Source: Methanoregula sp.
Lineage (GTDB): Archaea; Halobacteriota; Methanomicrobia; Methanomicrobiales; Methanospirillaceae
Assembly (NCBI GenBank): GCA_041645435.1
Contig: JBAZQB010000005.1
Coordinates: 192,588 to 256,587 of the forward strand
Reading direction: 5' to 3'
DNA length: 64,000 nucleotides
The notes under the pieces are model-generated. The model was not told the origin of the DNA, did not search any database, and worked only from the letters and a program-made list of their open reading frames with translations. Of this stretch, positions 27,504-36,663 are shown piece after piece (position 1 is the first letter of the stretch; every line of letters begins with the position of its first letter). The position numbers and the translations under genes were made by a program.

Positions 27504-27942
27504 TTACAGAGCAGTTTTTTCATCATAACCTTTTTTGTAAATCTCAATGTTTTCTTTATCCCGGAGAGAGGAAATAAAATTCCAACAAAGCCGATGATAT
27601 CGCTTTAATTTAGGATGAATTCTAAATTACTTCAGTGAGGTGACCCTATTCATTCAAATCATCCCAAATACACAAAGTATCAATTAGTCTATATGAGCCA
27701 AGACCCCCGCCCCCGCACGCTTTCAGTGCACGAGGTCCCCCCATCCCTTGAGGGTCACTATCAGCCGCCTCGTCGGGGCTTCGCTGGGCAAGGCGACGGT
27801 TGAAAGCCTCCGCTAATAATAGGAACTCTTTCAGAAGTCGTGGAGATCACCCTATAGCATTTCGGCAATCCTCATCGAAGATCCGTACTTTCCCCACTTT
27901 TTCGAGAGCTCGTGCTGCCAGCTGGTCAAGCGGACTTAACGC

Positions 27943-27953
27943 ATTATAAATAC
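27943..27953 (+). promoter_or_regulatory. Putative archaeal TATA box
   Basis: ATTATAAATAC fits the archaeal TATA consensus and lies about 75 bases before the chosen start of the radical SAM gene at 28027, giving a leader of roughly 45-50 bases with a GAGGTG ribosome-binding site. Confidence 0.35.
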
Positions 27954-28026
27954 ACATAATAGAAAAATAAATAATTACCAAACGTTTTCATTCAGTAAAT
28001 CTTTTTCATACGAGGTGCCAAAATTC

Positions 28027-29448
28027 ATGATCCATAATGGTAAAGTATTATTCATAATCCATGATTTGTATCAGGAAGACAATCATTTTCCATTGGGTAT
28101 TGGATATCTGGCAGCAGTTCTCAAGAAAAAAAATGTCGATGTCGATGTATATTGCCAGGATATATTCCATTACACAAATGCAGAATTATCAGAATTTCTT
28201 AAAAAGAATGATTATGATTTAATCTGCGTCGGTTTTCTGGCAGCCCGGTTCAAAGAAACCGTTCTGGATCTCTGTACATGTATCAATAAACACAAAAAAT
28301 CCGCATGGCTGGTTTTAGGAGGACATGGCCCGACACCCATCCCGGAATATGTTCTGGAGCAAACCCATGCAGATGTCATCGTTTTAGGAGAGGGGGAGGA
28401 GTCACTCCCCGAGTTGTTGAAATGTAAACTGGAACAGGGAGATCCTGCAAAAATACATGGTATCGCTTATATGGATGAGGGGATTGTGAAAAACACCCAG
28501 CGGCGAAAACCAGTACACAATCTGGATTCAATACCCTTCCCCGAATGGTCTTTATTCCCGATAGAACAGTATATTAAAGGCCTAAAATTATTCAGATATA
28601 AATCTACGGACCGATGTTTTGGAATGCTCACGAGCCGGGGCTGCATCAACCGGTGCAATTTCTGTTACCGCATGGAAAAGGGGATCCGGTTCAGAAGCGT
28701 AAAAAATGTCGTCCAGGAGATCGAGCTGCTGAATGAGCGGTATGGCATCAATTATTTCCTGATGAATGATGAGCTGTTCGTCTATCCCAAAAAGCGGATC
28801 TTTGAATTCAAGGATGAACTGGAAAAAACCGGCATAAAAATAAAGTTTATCTGCAATGCCCGGGTTGATGTCTTTGATAAAGAAGTTACCCAGTGTTTGA
28901 AAGAGACCGGATGCCAGTTCCTGAATTTCGGCATGGAATCCTCCGACCAAAAGGTTCTCGATCTAATGAATAAGCACACAACTGTGGAAGAAAATATACG
29001 GGCCGCTGAAATCGCAAAGAGTGAAAAAATCGGACTTGGATTAAACTTCATATGGGGAAATATCGGGGATACAGCAGAGTCCCTGAAGAACAACACCGCG
29101 CTGATAAAAAAATATACCACCTACGATTACATACGTACCATACGGCCGGTAACCCCGTATCCCGGATGTGATCTCTACTATGAGGCGATCAAGAGAGGTT
29201 TGCTCGATGGCCCTGATGATTTCTTTAAAAGATTCAAGAATTCGGATCTGTTACTGGTTAATTTTACGGAAATTCCCGAACAAAAATTTTACGAACTACT
29301 GTTCGCAGCGAATAAGGACCTGATACTCGATTATTACGAACATACCTCAAAGGATATGGCTGCGGCAAATAAGTTAATCGATGATTTTTACCGGTTGTAC
29401 TTCAAAGGAGAGAATTCCTTTCGTGGGGCACGGCATTATAAAAAATAA
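28027..29448 (+). CDS. B12-binding-domain radical SAM protein
   Basis: A 473-residue enzyme with an N-terminal cobalamin-type domain (FPLGIGYLAAVLKKK, CVGFLAARF, LVLGGHGPTPIPE, VIVLGEGEESLPEL) and a radical SAM core, SRGCINRCNFCYR (Cys206, Cys210, Cys213). NFGMESSDQKVLD and PYPGCDLYYEAIK are common in this BchE/HpnP-like class. The ATG at 28027 is preferred to the GTG at 28015, because GAGGTG lies nine bases upstream. It converges with the amidotransferase/HisH/HisF set. Candidate reactions are C-methylation or ring rearrangement of a sugar; no substrate can be named. Confidence 0.86.
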   Translation: MIHNGKVLFIIHDLYQEDNHFPLGIGYLAAVLKKKNVDVDVYCQDIFHYTNAELSEFLKKNDYDLICVGFLAARFKETVLDLCTCINKHKKSAWLVLGGHGPTPIPEYVLEQTHADVIVLGEGEESLPELLKCKLEQGDPAKIHGIAYMDEGIVKNTQRRKPVHNLDSIPFPEWSLFPIEQYIKGLKLFRYKSTDRCFGMLTSRGCINRCNFCYRMEKGIRFRSVKNVVQEIELLNERYGINYFLMNDELFVYPKKRIFEFKDELEKTGIKIKFICNARVDVFDKEVTQCLKETGCQFLNFGMESSDQKVLDLMNKHTTVEENIRAAEIAKSEKIGLGLNFIWGNIGDTAESLKNNTALIKKYTTYDYIRTIRPVTPYPGCDLYYEAIKRGLLDGPDDFFKRFKNSDLLLVNFTEIPEQKFYELLFAANKDLILDYYEHTSKDMAAANKLIDDFYRLYFKGENSFRGARHYKK

Positions 29449-29454
29449 TTATTT

Positions 29455-30672
29455 TTATGATTGTGTTTCCCAGATCTTATTCTTCAGTTCCCATTTGCCG
29501 TTTTTATGGTTCCAGATATGCGGGGGTCGTGCCTGGTCTATAATTTCAGTGAACCGTTTCTCGTCAATTCCCATGTAGTTCAGACAGTCATTAAGGTACA
29601 ACCGGGGGAACTCCCCATCGAACCGCTTTACCAGGCGGACCCCGTCATCACGGGTGATGTCGCCATTCCGGATCTCCTGGCATGAGTCATAGGTAGCTCT
29701 CCCAATCCCGAATTTTATGTACGCCGTATAATAGTGGAGCCAGTCAATCTTATCGTCAATGGAACTATATTTACTGTAACTTCCTTCAGTTCTGAAATCA
29801 TTCGGTAAAAAGTCGCTATTTTCAACTGAATAATAATAGGTTTCCTGAGGGTGCCATGGGATATAATATCCCAGATAATGGACTTCAGTTCCAACCGTGT
29901 CCAGCCGCGAGGGTTCAACGGGGAGGTATGCTTCGAGATCCGAGAGGGATAACTGGTATTGCTTCATCAGGTCTTTGGCATTGACACCGCCAAGGTATAT
30001 CTGATCGAGTTCGTACTCCATGGAAAAATAGGAAGAATCCCGTTTTGCACTCTGGTTGTCAACCGTGGGATTTCCATATTCTGCTTCGTTTTCACCGAAA
30101 ACCACCAGCGGGACATCCAGCTGGATCGATAATTTCGGTGCCAGGTTCTTTTGCCCGATAATGAAGGGCTGGAACGGGTGAACGAGGTTCTCAAAGGCTA
30201 GTTTTGTCAAAAGACGATGTACTTTTTGGTTGGGCCAGTAGGAATAATTGGCATAACCGGAATTCAGCCATGCATCAAAGTTCCTTCTTCCCACCCGGGT
30301 ATACAGATGGGGCGGCCATGTAATGAGGATCGGGTGCATGTTGTATTTGTGCTTCAGCATGTGCGCTGCCATGACACTGTCTTTGCCGCCGCTCCCCGGG
30401 ACCACCACATCATAGCGCCCGTCGTTTCTCCGGAACCTGTCGCAGAGCTCCTGGAGATCCTGCTCGCGTTTTTCAAAATCGATGGTCTTTTTCTTCACTG
30501 CGTACCGGCAGGCTTCGCAAACGCCATCATCATCAAATGCGATCGGCCTCTTCTTATCCCCGGGTTTATTCTTAAATTCTATCGATGATGACGGCCTCTG
30601 ATTGCTCATCGTGCACTTTTTACAGAATTTTACCTCAAGTGGTAAACCATACATCCCCAAATTGTCTGTCAT
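29455..30672 (-). CDS. N-acetyl sugar amidotransferase (WbpG/PseA/AglX-like)
   Basis: A protein of about 405 residues in the PP-loop ATPase family. It begins with a CKKC pair and a CEAC pair (a probable zinc site), then VVPGSGGKDSVMAAHML, the ATP pyrophosphatase loop, and later VVFGENEAEYG and LGYYIPWHP, all characteristic of WbpG/PseA (TIGR03573). With HisH and HisF homologues it converts an acetamido to an acetamidino group, as WbpG-HisH2-HisF2 do in Pseudomonas and AglX-Y-Z in Methanococcus. It directly follows those two genes on the same strand (4-10-base gap). Confidence 0.9.
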   Translation of the reverse strand: MTDNLGMYGLPLEVKFCKKCTMSNQRPSSSIEFKNKPGDKKRPIAFDDDGVCEACRYAVKKKTIDFEKREQDLQELCDRFRRNDGRYDVVVPGSGGKDSVMAAHMLKHKYNMHPILITWPPHLYTRVGRRNFDAWLNSGYANYSYWPNQKVHRLLTKLAFENLVHPFQPFIIGQKNLAPKLSIQLDVPLVVFGENEAEYGNPTVDNQSAKRDSSYFSMEYELDQIYLGGVNAKDLMKQYQLSLSDLEAYLPVEPSRLDTVGTEVHYLGYYIPWHPQETYYYSVENSDFLPNDFRTEGSYSKYSSIDDKIDWLHYYTAYIKFGIGRATYDSCQEIRNGDITRDDGVRLVKRFDGEFPRLYLNDCLNYMGIDEKRFTEIIDQARPPHIWNHKNGKWELKNKIWETQS

Positions 30673-30681
30673 TTCCACTAC

Positions 30682-31281
30682 CTACAGAGAAAGAAAATTT
30701 TTTATCAACCGGATTCCGGAATTGCGACTTTTTTCTGGATGGAACTGGACCCCAAATACAGAGCCCTTCTGTATAAGCGATACATATTTATGATCACAAT
30801 AATTCGTAAGTGCTATAACATCTGTAAAATTTACGACTTCATATGAGTGCATGAAATAAAAATTGTCATGGGTGGTCAACCCGTCGAGTAATGGTGAAGA
30901 TTTCAATATCTCAAGATTCCCCCATCCAAGATGAGGCACTTTTCCCTTGACCTCCATCTTTTTTACTTCAGCGTCGATAATTCCAAGTCCCCGTGTCTCG
31001 CCCCCCTCAAACCCAAGTTTGCAGAGAATCTGCATGCCCAGACAAATTCCTAATGTCGGTTTTGATCGGATATTTTCAACAAGAACATCCTGCAAGGGAT
31101 GGATATGTTCCATCGCATCCCTGAAATTCCCTACCCCGGGAAGAACTATTTTATCTATATGGTCAAAATCGGATCCATTACAGATAATATTAACTGAGGC
31201 TCCGGATACTTCTAAAGCATTTTTCACACTAGCCTGATTCCCCGATCGTCCATAATCCAGCAATCCCACAACCGGCTTCAT
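30682..31281 (-). CDS. hisH: HisH-like glutaminase subunit (amidine-forming set)
   Basis: A 199-residue class I glutamine amidotransferase. The catalytic cysteine is in LGICLGMQIL, the His-Glu pair in GVQFHPEKS, and LLDYGRSG is at the N-terminus. It would release ammonia and pass it through the HisF-like barrel to the WbpG-type enzyme. It overlaps the HisF gene by 4 bp and precedes the amidotransferase. Nothing else of histidine biosynthesis is nearby, so this is a sugar-amidation paralogue (AglY-like). Confidence 0.9.
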   Translation of the reverse strand: MKPVVGLLDYGRSGNQASVKNALEVSGASVNIICNGSDFDHIDKIVLPGVGNFRDAMEHIHPLQDVLVENIRSKPTLGICLGMQILCKLGFEGGETRGLGIIDAEVKKMEVKGKVPHLGWGNLEILKSSPLLDGLTTHDNFYFMHSYEVVNFTDVIALTNYCDHKYVSLIQKGSVFGVQFHPEKSRNSGIRLIKNFLSL

Positions 31282-32033
31282 ATTGCCACCTTGATTCCAT
31301 TGTTATGAAGATATTCCTTGATTTCATTGATGGTGGTTATATTGTAATGAAGTAGTGAACCAATTGCGACTGCGTCAGGTTTCGCAGTTTGAATCATCTT
31401 TTTAATGTCATTAAGGGACCCGGCTCCGCTTGCTGCTATCACCGGTATCGTCAGCTCAGATACAACTTCCTTAATTAATTCAATGTCAAATCCGGCTTTT
31501 CTTCCATCTCGGTCCACGGAACTGAGGATAATTTCACCCGCACCAAGATCCTCTGCGGTTTTTACCCACTCAAACACATCCTTACTACTACGGATACGTC
31601 CGCAATCACTATAGCACTCCCACCAGTCCTGCCATTTTTTCGCTTCAACTTGGACCACAACTGCTTGTGATCCAAAAACCTTGGCAGCTCGTTCAATTAT
31701 CTTCGGGTCTTCCTGAAGAGCGTAAGTATTAATTACAACTTTATCTACACCGTTGTGAAGCAAAAGGGAAAAATCCTCGATTGTTTTAACCCCTCCCCCG
31801 GCTGCAAACGGGATAAAAAGATTTTTTGCAGTAGCTAAAATTATTTTCGACAGTATAGGTCTGCGATATAAACTTGAAACAATATCGATATAGATGATTT
31901 CATCAGCGCCTTGAGTATAATATTTGAGGGCCATTTCTTCAGGTTTGCCCATTTTACGTAATCCTTCAAAATGGACAGGCTTTACAACATATGGCGGTTT
32001 TACGTCAAGACGTGCAATAACGCGTATTTTCAT
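31278..32033 (-). CDS. hisF: HisF-like barrel (amidine-forming set), with altered catalytic Asp
   Basis: A 251-residue (beta-alpha)8 barrel of the HisF family, with VIARLDVKPPYVVKP, GGGVKTIEDF, SSVDRDGRKAGFD and AASGAGS. By alignment to Thermotoga HisF the first catalytic aspartate (Asp11, LDVK) is kept, but the second (Asp130, normally IDAKR) is glutamate in VVVQVEAKK. True cyclase activity is therefore doubtful and an ammonia-channel role is likely. The ATG at 32033 has GGGGTG four bases upstream; a start at 32054 would add seven residues. Confidence 0.87.
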   Translation of the reverse strand: MKIRVIARLDVKPPYVVKPVHFEGLRKMGKPEEMALKYYTQGADEIIYIDIVSSLYRRPILSKIILATAKNLFIPFAAGGGVKTIEDFSLLLHNGVDKVVINTYALQEDPKIIERAAKVFGSQAVVVQVEAKKWQDWWECYSDCGRIRSSKDVFEWVKTAEDLGAGEIILSSVDRDGRKAGFDIELIKEVVSELTIPVIAASGAGSLNDIKKMIQTAKPDAVAIGSLLHYNITTINEIKEYLHNNGIKVAI

Positions 32034-32424
32034 TTTACACCCCACATCGTGCATAATATAAGAGTTTTGAAATTAATATATCATGCTGTGTTGAACAAAT
32101 CGCAGAAGTGGGATGCACTGTTTCATCACCATTTCGCGTTCAGAACAATCAACCAATCAATCCCTTTATCCTGCTTAATGATTTTATGATAGAACAGAAA
32201 TTTTATCCGGACTTCGCAAATTATGCTTTCGAGAGGACTGGCTCGAATGGTTTACCCGAACGCTCGCTTCATCCAAGAAAAAAACGATCTTCATCGCTCC
32301 AGTATTACGATAAAGATTTTTTGTCCTCACAAATGGATAAACCGAAGCGGAGAGGAGCGCGATCTTATTTATATGCAACACAGTATCTAATGCCACTTTT
32401 TTCCGATTCCCCCTTGGGCAAAGA
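32034..32424. other. Intergenic region, no recognisable gene
   Basis: Divergent promoter region between the HisF-like gene and the methyltransferase. Open frames exist on both strands (for example 32108-32428 plus and 32184-32396 minus) but neither has a ribosome-binding site or recognisable motif. A decayed gene is possible. Confidence 0.35.
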
Positions 32425-33630
32425 GTGACTCCTTTCTTGCAAAGTAATTTAATTGCATATATTGAAATCTATTGGATCAGTCTTATGGATTTGTTTGTCG
32501 GAGAATTACCAGTATGGAAAGGTGTCCAGAATAAACCTGGCTTTGAGACATTACCTTTTATTTTCACTACCGAACTGGGAATAATCCGGCTAAAACTTCC
32601 TGAAAAGGAAGTTACCCAAATCTCTGATAATTATGGAAAAGCTACGTATACTTTTATTTCATCCCCTCCGGGGACCTCTGCGTGGGGCAATCGCCTCGGA
32701 GCATTTTATTTTAATTTTTTGAAAAACTGGGTGGGTGACCTTGATCAAAAAGATGTTCTTGAAATCGGATCGGGAACTCTTTACATAGGTAATCGGTTAA
32801 TCAACGAACTGGATGCCCGGAGTTTTTACGCTTGCGATCCAGCCCTCCATACCTCATGTAAAAACCCCAAAATCACGGTCTGTAACGATTACTTTTCTTA
32901 TGACGCTATTTCATCACACAAAAAAACATTTGATCTCATTGTTTCAATAAATAATATTGAGCACATTCCGGATTTATCACAATATCTTAATGATGTGCGG
33001 AGGTTTTTATTACCCGTTGAGGGCCATTTTTTTATCATCCTTCCTGATTGCTACAGGGGTTTTAAAACCGGGGATCTGGGAATCTGCGTACATGAGCATA
33101 TGTCGTATTTTACCCCGGAATCATTGAAATTTCTTTTATGCACTCATGGATTTGAGATTGAAAAAATCCATAGCTGTGAGGATACGTTATTTGTTCTTGC
33201 ACGACCGTCAAAATCGGTAAACCGTTATCAGGAAATGGAATATGACCCCTTGAAAGAACCAGAAAACCTTCTGAAGTGCTTTGGAGAACACCTCGAGGAT
33301 AATCTAGTTTTTTTTAGCAATCTGCTTTCCGAAAGGAGACCTAAAGGTCCGATCGCAATCCATGGATGTTGTGTGGCGCTGAATAATATCTTGTTTTTAA
33401 GGCCCCTTTATGAGAGTAATGGAATTTTTTTGTTTGATGGTGACACCAATAAGACAGGAAAATTCTTGCCAGTTTTTGATAAACAGATTATTTCAAGTGA
33501 TGATAATCAATATCATGAGATGAAGACCGTTATCATCGCAGCGTTAACATTTTATTCAGAAATTTCACGGGATATCAAAGCCCTTCATAATATTGCTCCT
33601 GAAAATATATTCCCTATGACCCCCTTGTGA
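32425..33630 (+). CDS. SAM-dependent methyltransferase with C-terminal Rossmann-like domain
   Basis: A 401-residue protein. DVLEIGSGTLYIGN near 112-125 is the SAM-binding loop, DLIVSINNIEHIPDL is motif IV/V, and HEHMSYFTPESLKFLL is typical of the sugar C-methyltransferase group (Methyltransf_13/14), in which a second Rossmann-like domain follows: here IAIHGCCVALNNILFLR and FLFDGDTNKTGKF from about 310. The N-terminal zinc-binding domain of TylC3-type enzymes is missing. The GTG start is uncertain; ATG at 32485 is an alternative. Probably methylates a nucleotide sugar. Confidence 0.7.
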   Translation: MTPFLQSNLIAYIEIYWISLMDLFVGELPVWKGVQNKPGFETLPFIFTTELGIIRLKLPEKEVTQISDNYGKATYTFISSPPGTSAWGNRLGAFYFNFLKNWVGDLDQKDVLEIGSGTLYIGNRLINELDARSFYACDPALHTSCKNPKITVCNDYFSYDAISSHKKTFDLIVSINNIEHIPDLSQYLNDVRRFLLPVEGHFFIILPDCYRGFKTGDLGICVHEHMSYFTPESLKFLLCTHGFEIEKIHSCEDTLFVLARPSKSVNRYQEMEYDPLKEPENLLKCFGEHLEDNLVFFSNLLSERRPKGPIAIHGCCVALNNILFLRPLYESNGIFLFDGDTNKTGKFLPVFDKQIISSDDNQYHEMKTVIIAALTFYSEISRDIKALHNIAPENIFPMTPL

Positions 33631-33732
33631 TAATTATTCTTATTTATAAAAAGGCACATAAATAAAAAAAATGTTTTCCATGAAGGTTTATGTGTTCAAA
33701 TTATAGATACATAGTGAAACGGGGGAGTAATA

Positions 33733-34779
33733 ATTCCTTTTAGGATCGGTAATAAAAAAATTGGAGATAAAAATCCGTGTTTTATTATAGCGGAAGCCGG
33801 GGTTAATCATAATGGAGATTTCAGGCTTGCAAAGAAAATGATCGATACAGCACATAATGCCGGTGCAGATGCAGTCAAATTTCAGACATTTCATTCAGAT
33901 TCTGTGGTTATACCCCACGCTTCAAAAGCAGAATACCAGAAAGAAAACACGCCTATTGGTGAAACTCAACTGGATATGATTAAAAAATTTGAACTTTCCG
34001 ATAATGAGTTCCGGTTATTGGCCCGGTACGCAGAGAAAAAAAAAATCTTTTTTTTATCAACACCTTTCGATCATTCCAGTGTAGATCTTCTTGACAATCT
34101 CAACATCCCCGCATTCAAGATACCCTCAGGAGAAATAACGAATATTCCATTATTGAAACATATTGCTCTGAAACATAAACCGGTAATCATATCAACAGGA
34201 ATGGCGAATCTAGGAGAGATTGAGCAGGCCATTTCTATATTCGGTAGAAATGGCAAAAACCAGATTGCACTCCTCCATTGTGTGACAAGTTATCCGGCAC
34301 AATATCACGACCTGAATCTTAATGTGATCCACACCCTGAGATCATCATTTAAGCTTCCTGTCGGTTTTTCCGACCATTCTCCTGGAACAATAGCATCCTT
34401 TGCTGCAGTTGCTATGGGAGCAACAATTATCGAAAAACACTTTACCTTGGATAAAACACTCCCCGGACCTGATCATGCAGCATCTCTTCAAGAGGATGAA
34501 TTAAAAGAACTTGTTCAGGGTATCCGGCAGATTGAATCTGCTCGTGGGGATGGAATCAAAAGACTCTCTCTCGAAGAAGAAAAAATCAAACTTGTGGCAA
34601 GAAGGAGCGTCGTTTCCACAGCCTCAATTCCCAAAGGATGTAGCATTACGGCAGATATGATTGCTTGTAAGCGTCCGGGAACGGGAATATCACCACAATA
34701 TTATCCGGATATTGAGGGGAGAATAGCAAAAATCTTGATTCACAAGGACACGCTTCTGACATGGGACATGGTTGAATGA
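33733..34779 (+). CDS. neuB: N-acetylneuraminate/legionaminate synthase, no canonical start codon
   Basis: This enzyme condenses a 2-acetamido mannose-type sugar with phosphoenolpyruvate. The required N-terminal strand is encoded (IGNKKIG, CFIIAEAGVNHNGDFRLA), followed by DAVKFQTF, STPFDHSSVD, GFSDHSPGT, IIEKHFTLD and a C-terminal SAF domain. The open frame runs from the TGA at 33715 but has no ATG, GTG or TTG before the internal ATG at 33838, which would delete the catalytic IAEAG strand. A GGGGGAG site at 33721-33727 points to ATT at 33733 (or ATA at 33730) as the initiator. A sequence error or recent mutation is the alternative. It overlaps neuC by 4 bp. Confidence 0.85.
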   Translation: MPFRIGNKKIGDKNPCFIIAEAGVNHNGDFRLAKKMIDTAHNAGADAVKFQTFHSDSVVIPHASKAEYQKENTPIGETQLDMIKKFELSDNEFRLLARYAEKKKIFFLSTPFDHSSVDLLDNLNIPAFKIPSGEITNIPLLKHIALKHKPVIISTGMANLGEIEQAISIFGRNGKNQIALLHCVTSYPAQYHDLNLNVIHTLRSSFKLPVGFSDHSPGTIASFAAVAMGATIIEKHFTLDKTLPGPDHAASLQEDELKELVQGIRQIESARGDGIKRLSLEEEKIKLVARRSVVSTASIPKGCSITADMIACKRPGTGISPQYYPDIEGRIAKILIHKDTLLTWDMVE

Positions 34780-35918
34780 AACGAAAAATCCTCTACATAT
34801 CAGGAACCCGGGCGGATTATGGATTCATGGAACCGGTTCTGAAAAAGATTCAAACCCATTCGGATCTTGAGATCGAAATTATTATTACTGGAATGCACCT
34901 GATGCAGGATTTTGGGTTCACCGGTGAAGAGATTACACAAAACTCATTCAGGGTTCATGAGATTGAAGCTGTGTTTGATAACACGCCAGAATCCGTCCTA
35001 AAATTTATGGCATCGTTCTTCCAAAAAACTCCTCACATTATTCGACAGATTAAACCGGATATTATTCTTGTTGCAGGAGACAGGGCAGAGATGCTTGCAG
35101 GTGCGATTATTGCCTCATATATGTCCATACCTCTCGCACATGTAAGCGGTGGCGACGTCACTTCGACAATTGATGAACATATCCGGCATTCAATTACAAA
35201 ACTGGCACAGATTCATTTCCCATATACCCCCAAAAGTGCCGAACGGATTTTTAAGATGGGTGAAGATCGCTGGCGCATCCATATGGTAGGTTCTCCCGGT
35301 GTTTACCACATGCTCCATCAAGAGTTAGCAACAAAAAATGAGCTTGCAAAAAAATATAATTTGGATCTGAGCCGCCCATATATCCTCATGATCCAGCACC
35401 CGGTTACTCTTGAATCTGATGCAGCTTCCGAACAGATCCGGAAAACACTATCTGCTATTGCCGATCTTGACATCCAGACAATCTTGGTTTACCCAAATGC
35501 CGATGTCGGGGGATTGCAGATGATCAACGTAATTGAGGAATATGCTGCAAATCCAAATATCCGGACATTTAAATCAATCCCATCAAAGGATTTCTTCAGT
35601 CTTATGAAATATGCGGGGGCAATGGTTGGAAATTCTAGCAGCGGTATAGTTGAGGCCCCCTCATACCATCTCCCGGTGATCAATATCGGTTCACGGCAGG
35701 CAGGGCGGGAAAGGGGTAAAAATGTGCTTGATGTCGGTTGCGACAGCCAAAAGATCCTGCAGGCAATAAAAAAAGCCCTTTTTGATGAAAAATTCAGGAG
35801 CCTTATACAAAAGAGTAAAAATCCCTATGATAATGGAGATGCTGCATTAAAAATCGCTAATGTTCTGGCATCAGTGGTTATTGACAAGAGATTATTGCAG
35901 AAACAACTGAGATACTAA
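34776..35918 (+). CDS. neuC: UDP-N-acetylglucosamine 2-epimerase, hydrolysing
   Basis: A 380-residue enzyme that releases UDP and yields the mannosamine-type substrate for NeuB. KILYISGTRADYGFM, GDRAEMLAG, HVSGGDVTSTIDEHIRH and GNSSSGIVEAPSY are the NeuC/LegG hallmarks and separate it from the non-hydrolysing WecB in this locus. An ATGA overlap joins it to neuB. In legionaminic pathways LegG acts on a UDP- or GDP-linked 2,4-diacetamido-6-deoxy sugar; the aminotransferase and 4,6-dehydratase downstream favour that over plain sialic acid. Confidence 0.92.
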   Translation: MKRKILYISGTRADYGFMEPVLKKIQTHSDLEIEIIITGMHLMQDFGFTGEEITQNSFRVHEIEAVFDNTPESVLKFMASFFQKTPHIIRQIKPDIILVAGDRAEMLAGAIIASYMSIPLAHVSGGDVTSTIDEHIRHSITKLAQIHFPYTPKSAERIFKMGEDRWRIHMVGSPGVYHMLHQELATKNELAKKYNLDLSRPYILMIQHPVTLESDAASEQIRKTLSAIADLDIQTILVYPNADVGGLQMINVIEEYAANPNIRTFKSIPSKDFFSLMKYAGAMVGNSSSGIVEAPSYHLPVINIGSRQAGRERGKNVLDVGCDSQKILQAIKKALFDEKFRSLIQKSKNPYDNGDAALKIANVLASVVIDKRLLQKQLRY

Positions 35919-35934
35919 CGCAAATTGTGAGTTC

Positions 35935-36663
35935 ATGAAGCCGCGGTTATTGAGATTTAATGAGATCAACAAGGAAATTCCACTCTGGGACTTTCACATT
36001 CATACCACAATTACCGATGGCACTTCATCGATCGAGGAATTCATCCAGACCGGCATTAACCGTGGATTACAGGAAATTGCCTTTACAGAACATGTCCGTA
36101 AAACGTCTGAATGGTATCCGGAGTTCATTGAAAAAATAGAAGCCTTACGCGAAGTGTATAAGCATAAAATCATTATTTTTCATGGTATCGAGGCAAAAGT
36201 CCTCAACAGCGATGGAGATCTTGATGCATCGGATGAGATGCTCGATACCGCCGAACTGGTGCTGGGATCAGTCCACCGTTTTCCGGGATTTGACAACGTT
36301 CCTACAGTTTCAAATTATCATCTGGCAGAAGAAGAGTTCGCAAAAACCGAATTCGGACTCGCAAAAGCGATCCTTAAAAATCCTGATGTAGATGTTCTTG
36401 CTCATCCCGGGGGCATGTTCATACGGAAATTCAGGAAAAATGTTCCGACAGGAGTAATGGAGGAACTGATCGAGCTTGTAAACAGGTACGATAAAGCAAT
36501 CGAGATAAATAGTTCATATCTCAAAGATATTAGTCTTAATGCAGAACCATTCTTACGAATGAATCCACTCATTTCTCTGGGTTCGGATGCTCATAATAAA
36601 GACGAACTGGGTAATATTATCCAGTTTATGAAAAAGATAATTGAAACGGGATATCATGATTAA
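35935..36663 (+). CDS. PHP-domain metal-dependent phosphatase
   Basis: A 242-residue protein with the four PHP motifs: DFHIHT (His21, His23) with TDG, FTEHVR, HGIEAK plus VLGSVHRF, LAHPGG, and SDAHNKDELG near the end. Relatives include histidinol phosphatase and other phosphoesterases. Inside a nonulosonic-acid module it may dephosphorylate a sugar phosphate or a 9-phosphate intermediate. It lies 16 bases after neuC and overlaps the ATP-grasp gene. Confidence 0.85.
   Translation: MKPRLLRFNEINKEIPLWDFHIHTTITDGTSSIEEFIQTGINRGLQEIAFTEHVRKTSEWYPEFIEKIEALREVYKHKIIIFHGIEAKVLNSDGDLDASDEMLDTAELVLGSVHRFPGFDNVPTVSNYHLAEEEFAKTEFGLAKAILKNPDVDVLAHPGGMFIRKFRKNVPTGVMEELIELVNRYDKAIEINSSYLKDISLNAEPFLRMNPLISLGSDAHNKDELGNIIQFMKKIIETGYHD

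Larger units (their letters stand above)
26972..28026. other. Long intergenic region with MITE, gene relic and GC-rich island
   Basis: No intact gene. From left to right: about 100 bases related to the promoter region of the second radical SAM copy (47255-47350); a minus-strand coding relic (27188-27389); the MITE (27390-27503); a GC-rich island at about 27705-27800 with runs such as CCCCCGCCCCCGC and a CGCC/GGCG hairpin; a possible second protein relic on the minus strand (LDQLAARALEKVGKVRIFDE, about 27855-27935); and a TATA-like ATTATAAATAC at 27943. Confidence 0.45.

Noticed and set aside
27705..27800. Third copy of the GC-rich repeat
   Set aside because: It is GC-rich and forms a hairpin but could not be aligned convincingly with the copies at 981 and 9931.
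30682..32033. Histidine biosynthesis operon (hisH-hisF)
   Set aside because: No other his genes are near, one catalytic Asp of HisF is replaced, and a WbpG-type amidotransferase directly follows, so a sugar-amidation role fits better.
32108..32428. 106-codon open frame upstream of the methyltransferase
   Set aside because: No recognisable motif or ribosome-binding site; kept only as a possible decayed gene in the intergenic entry.
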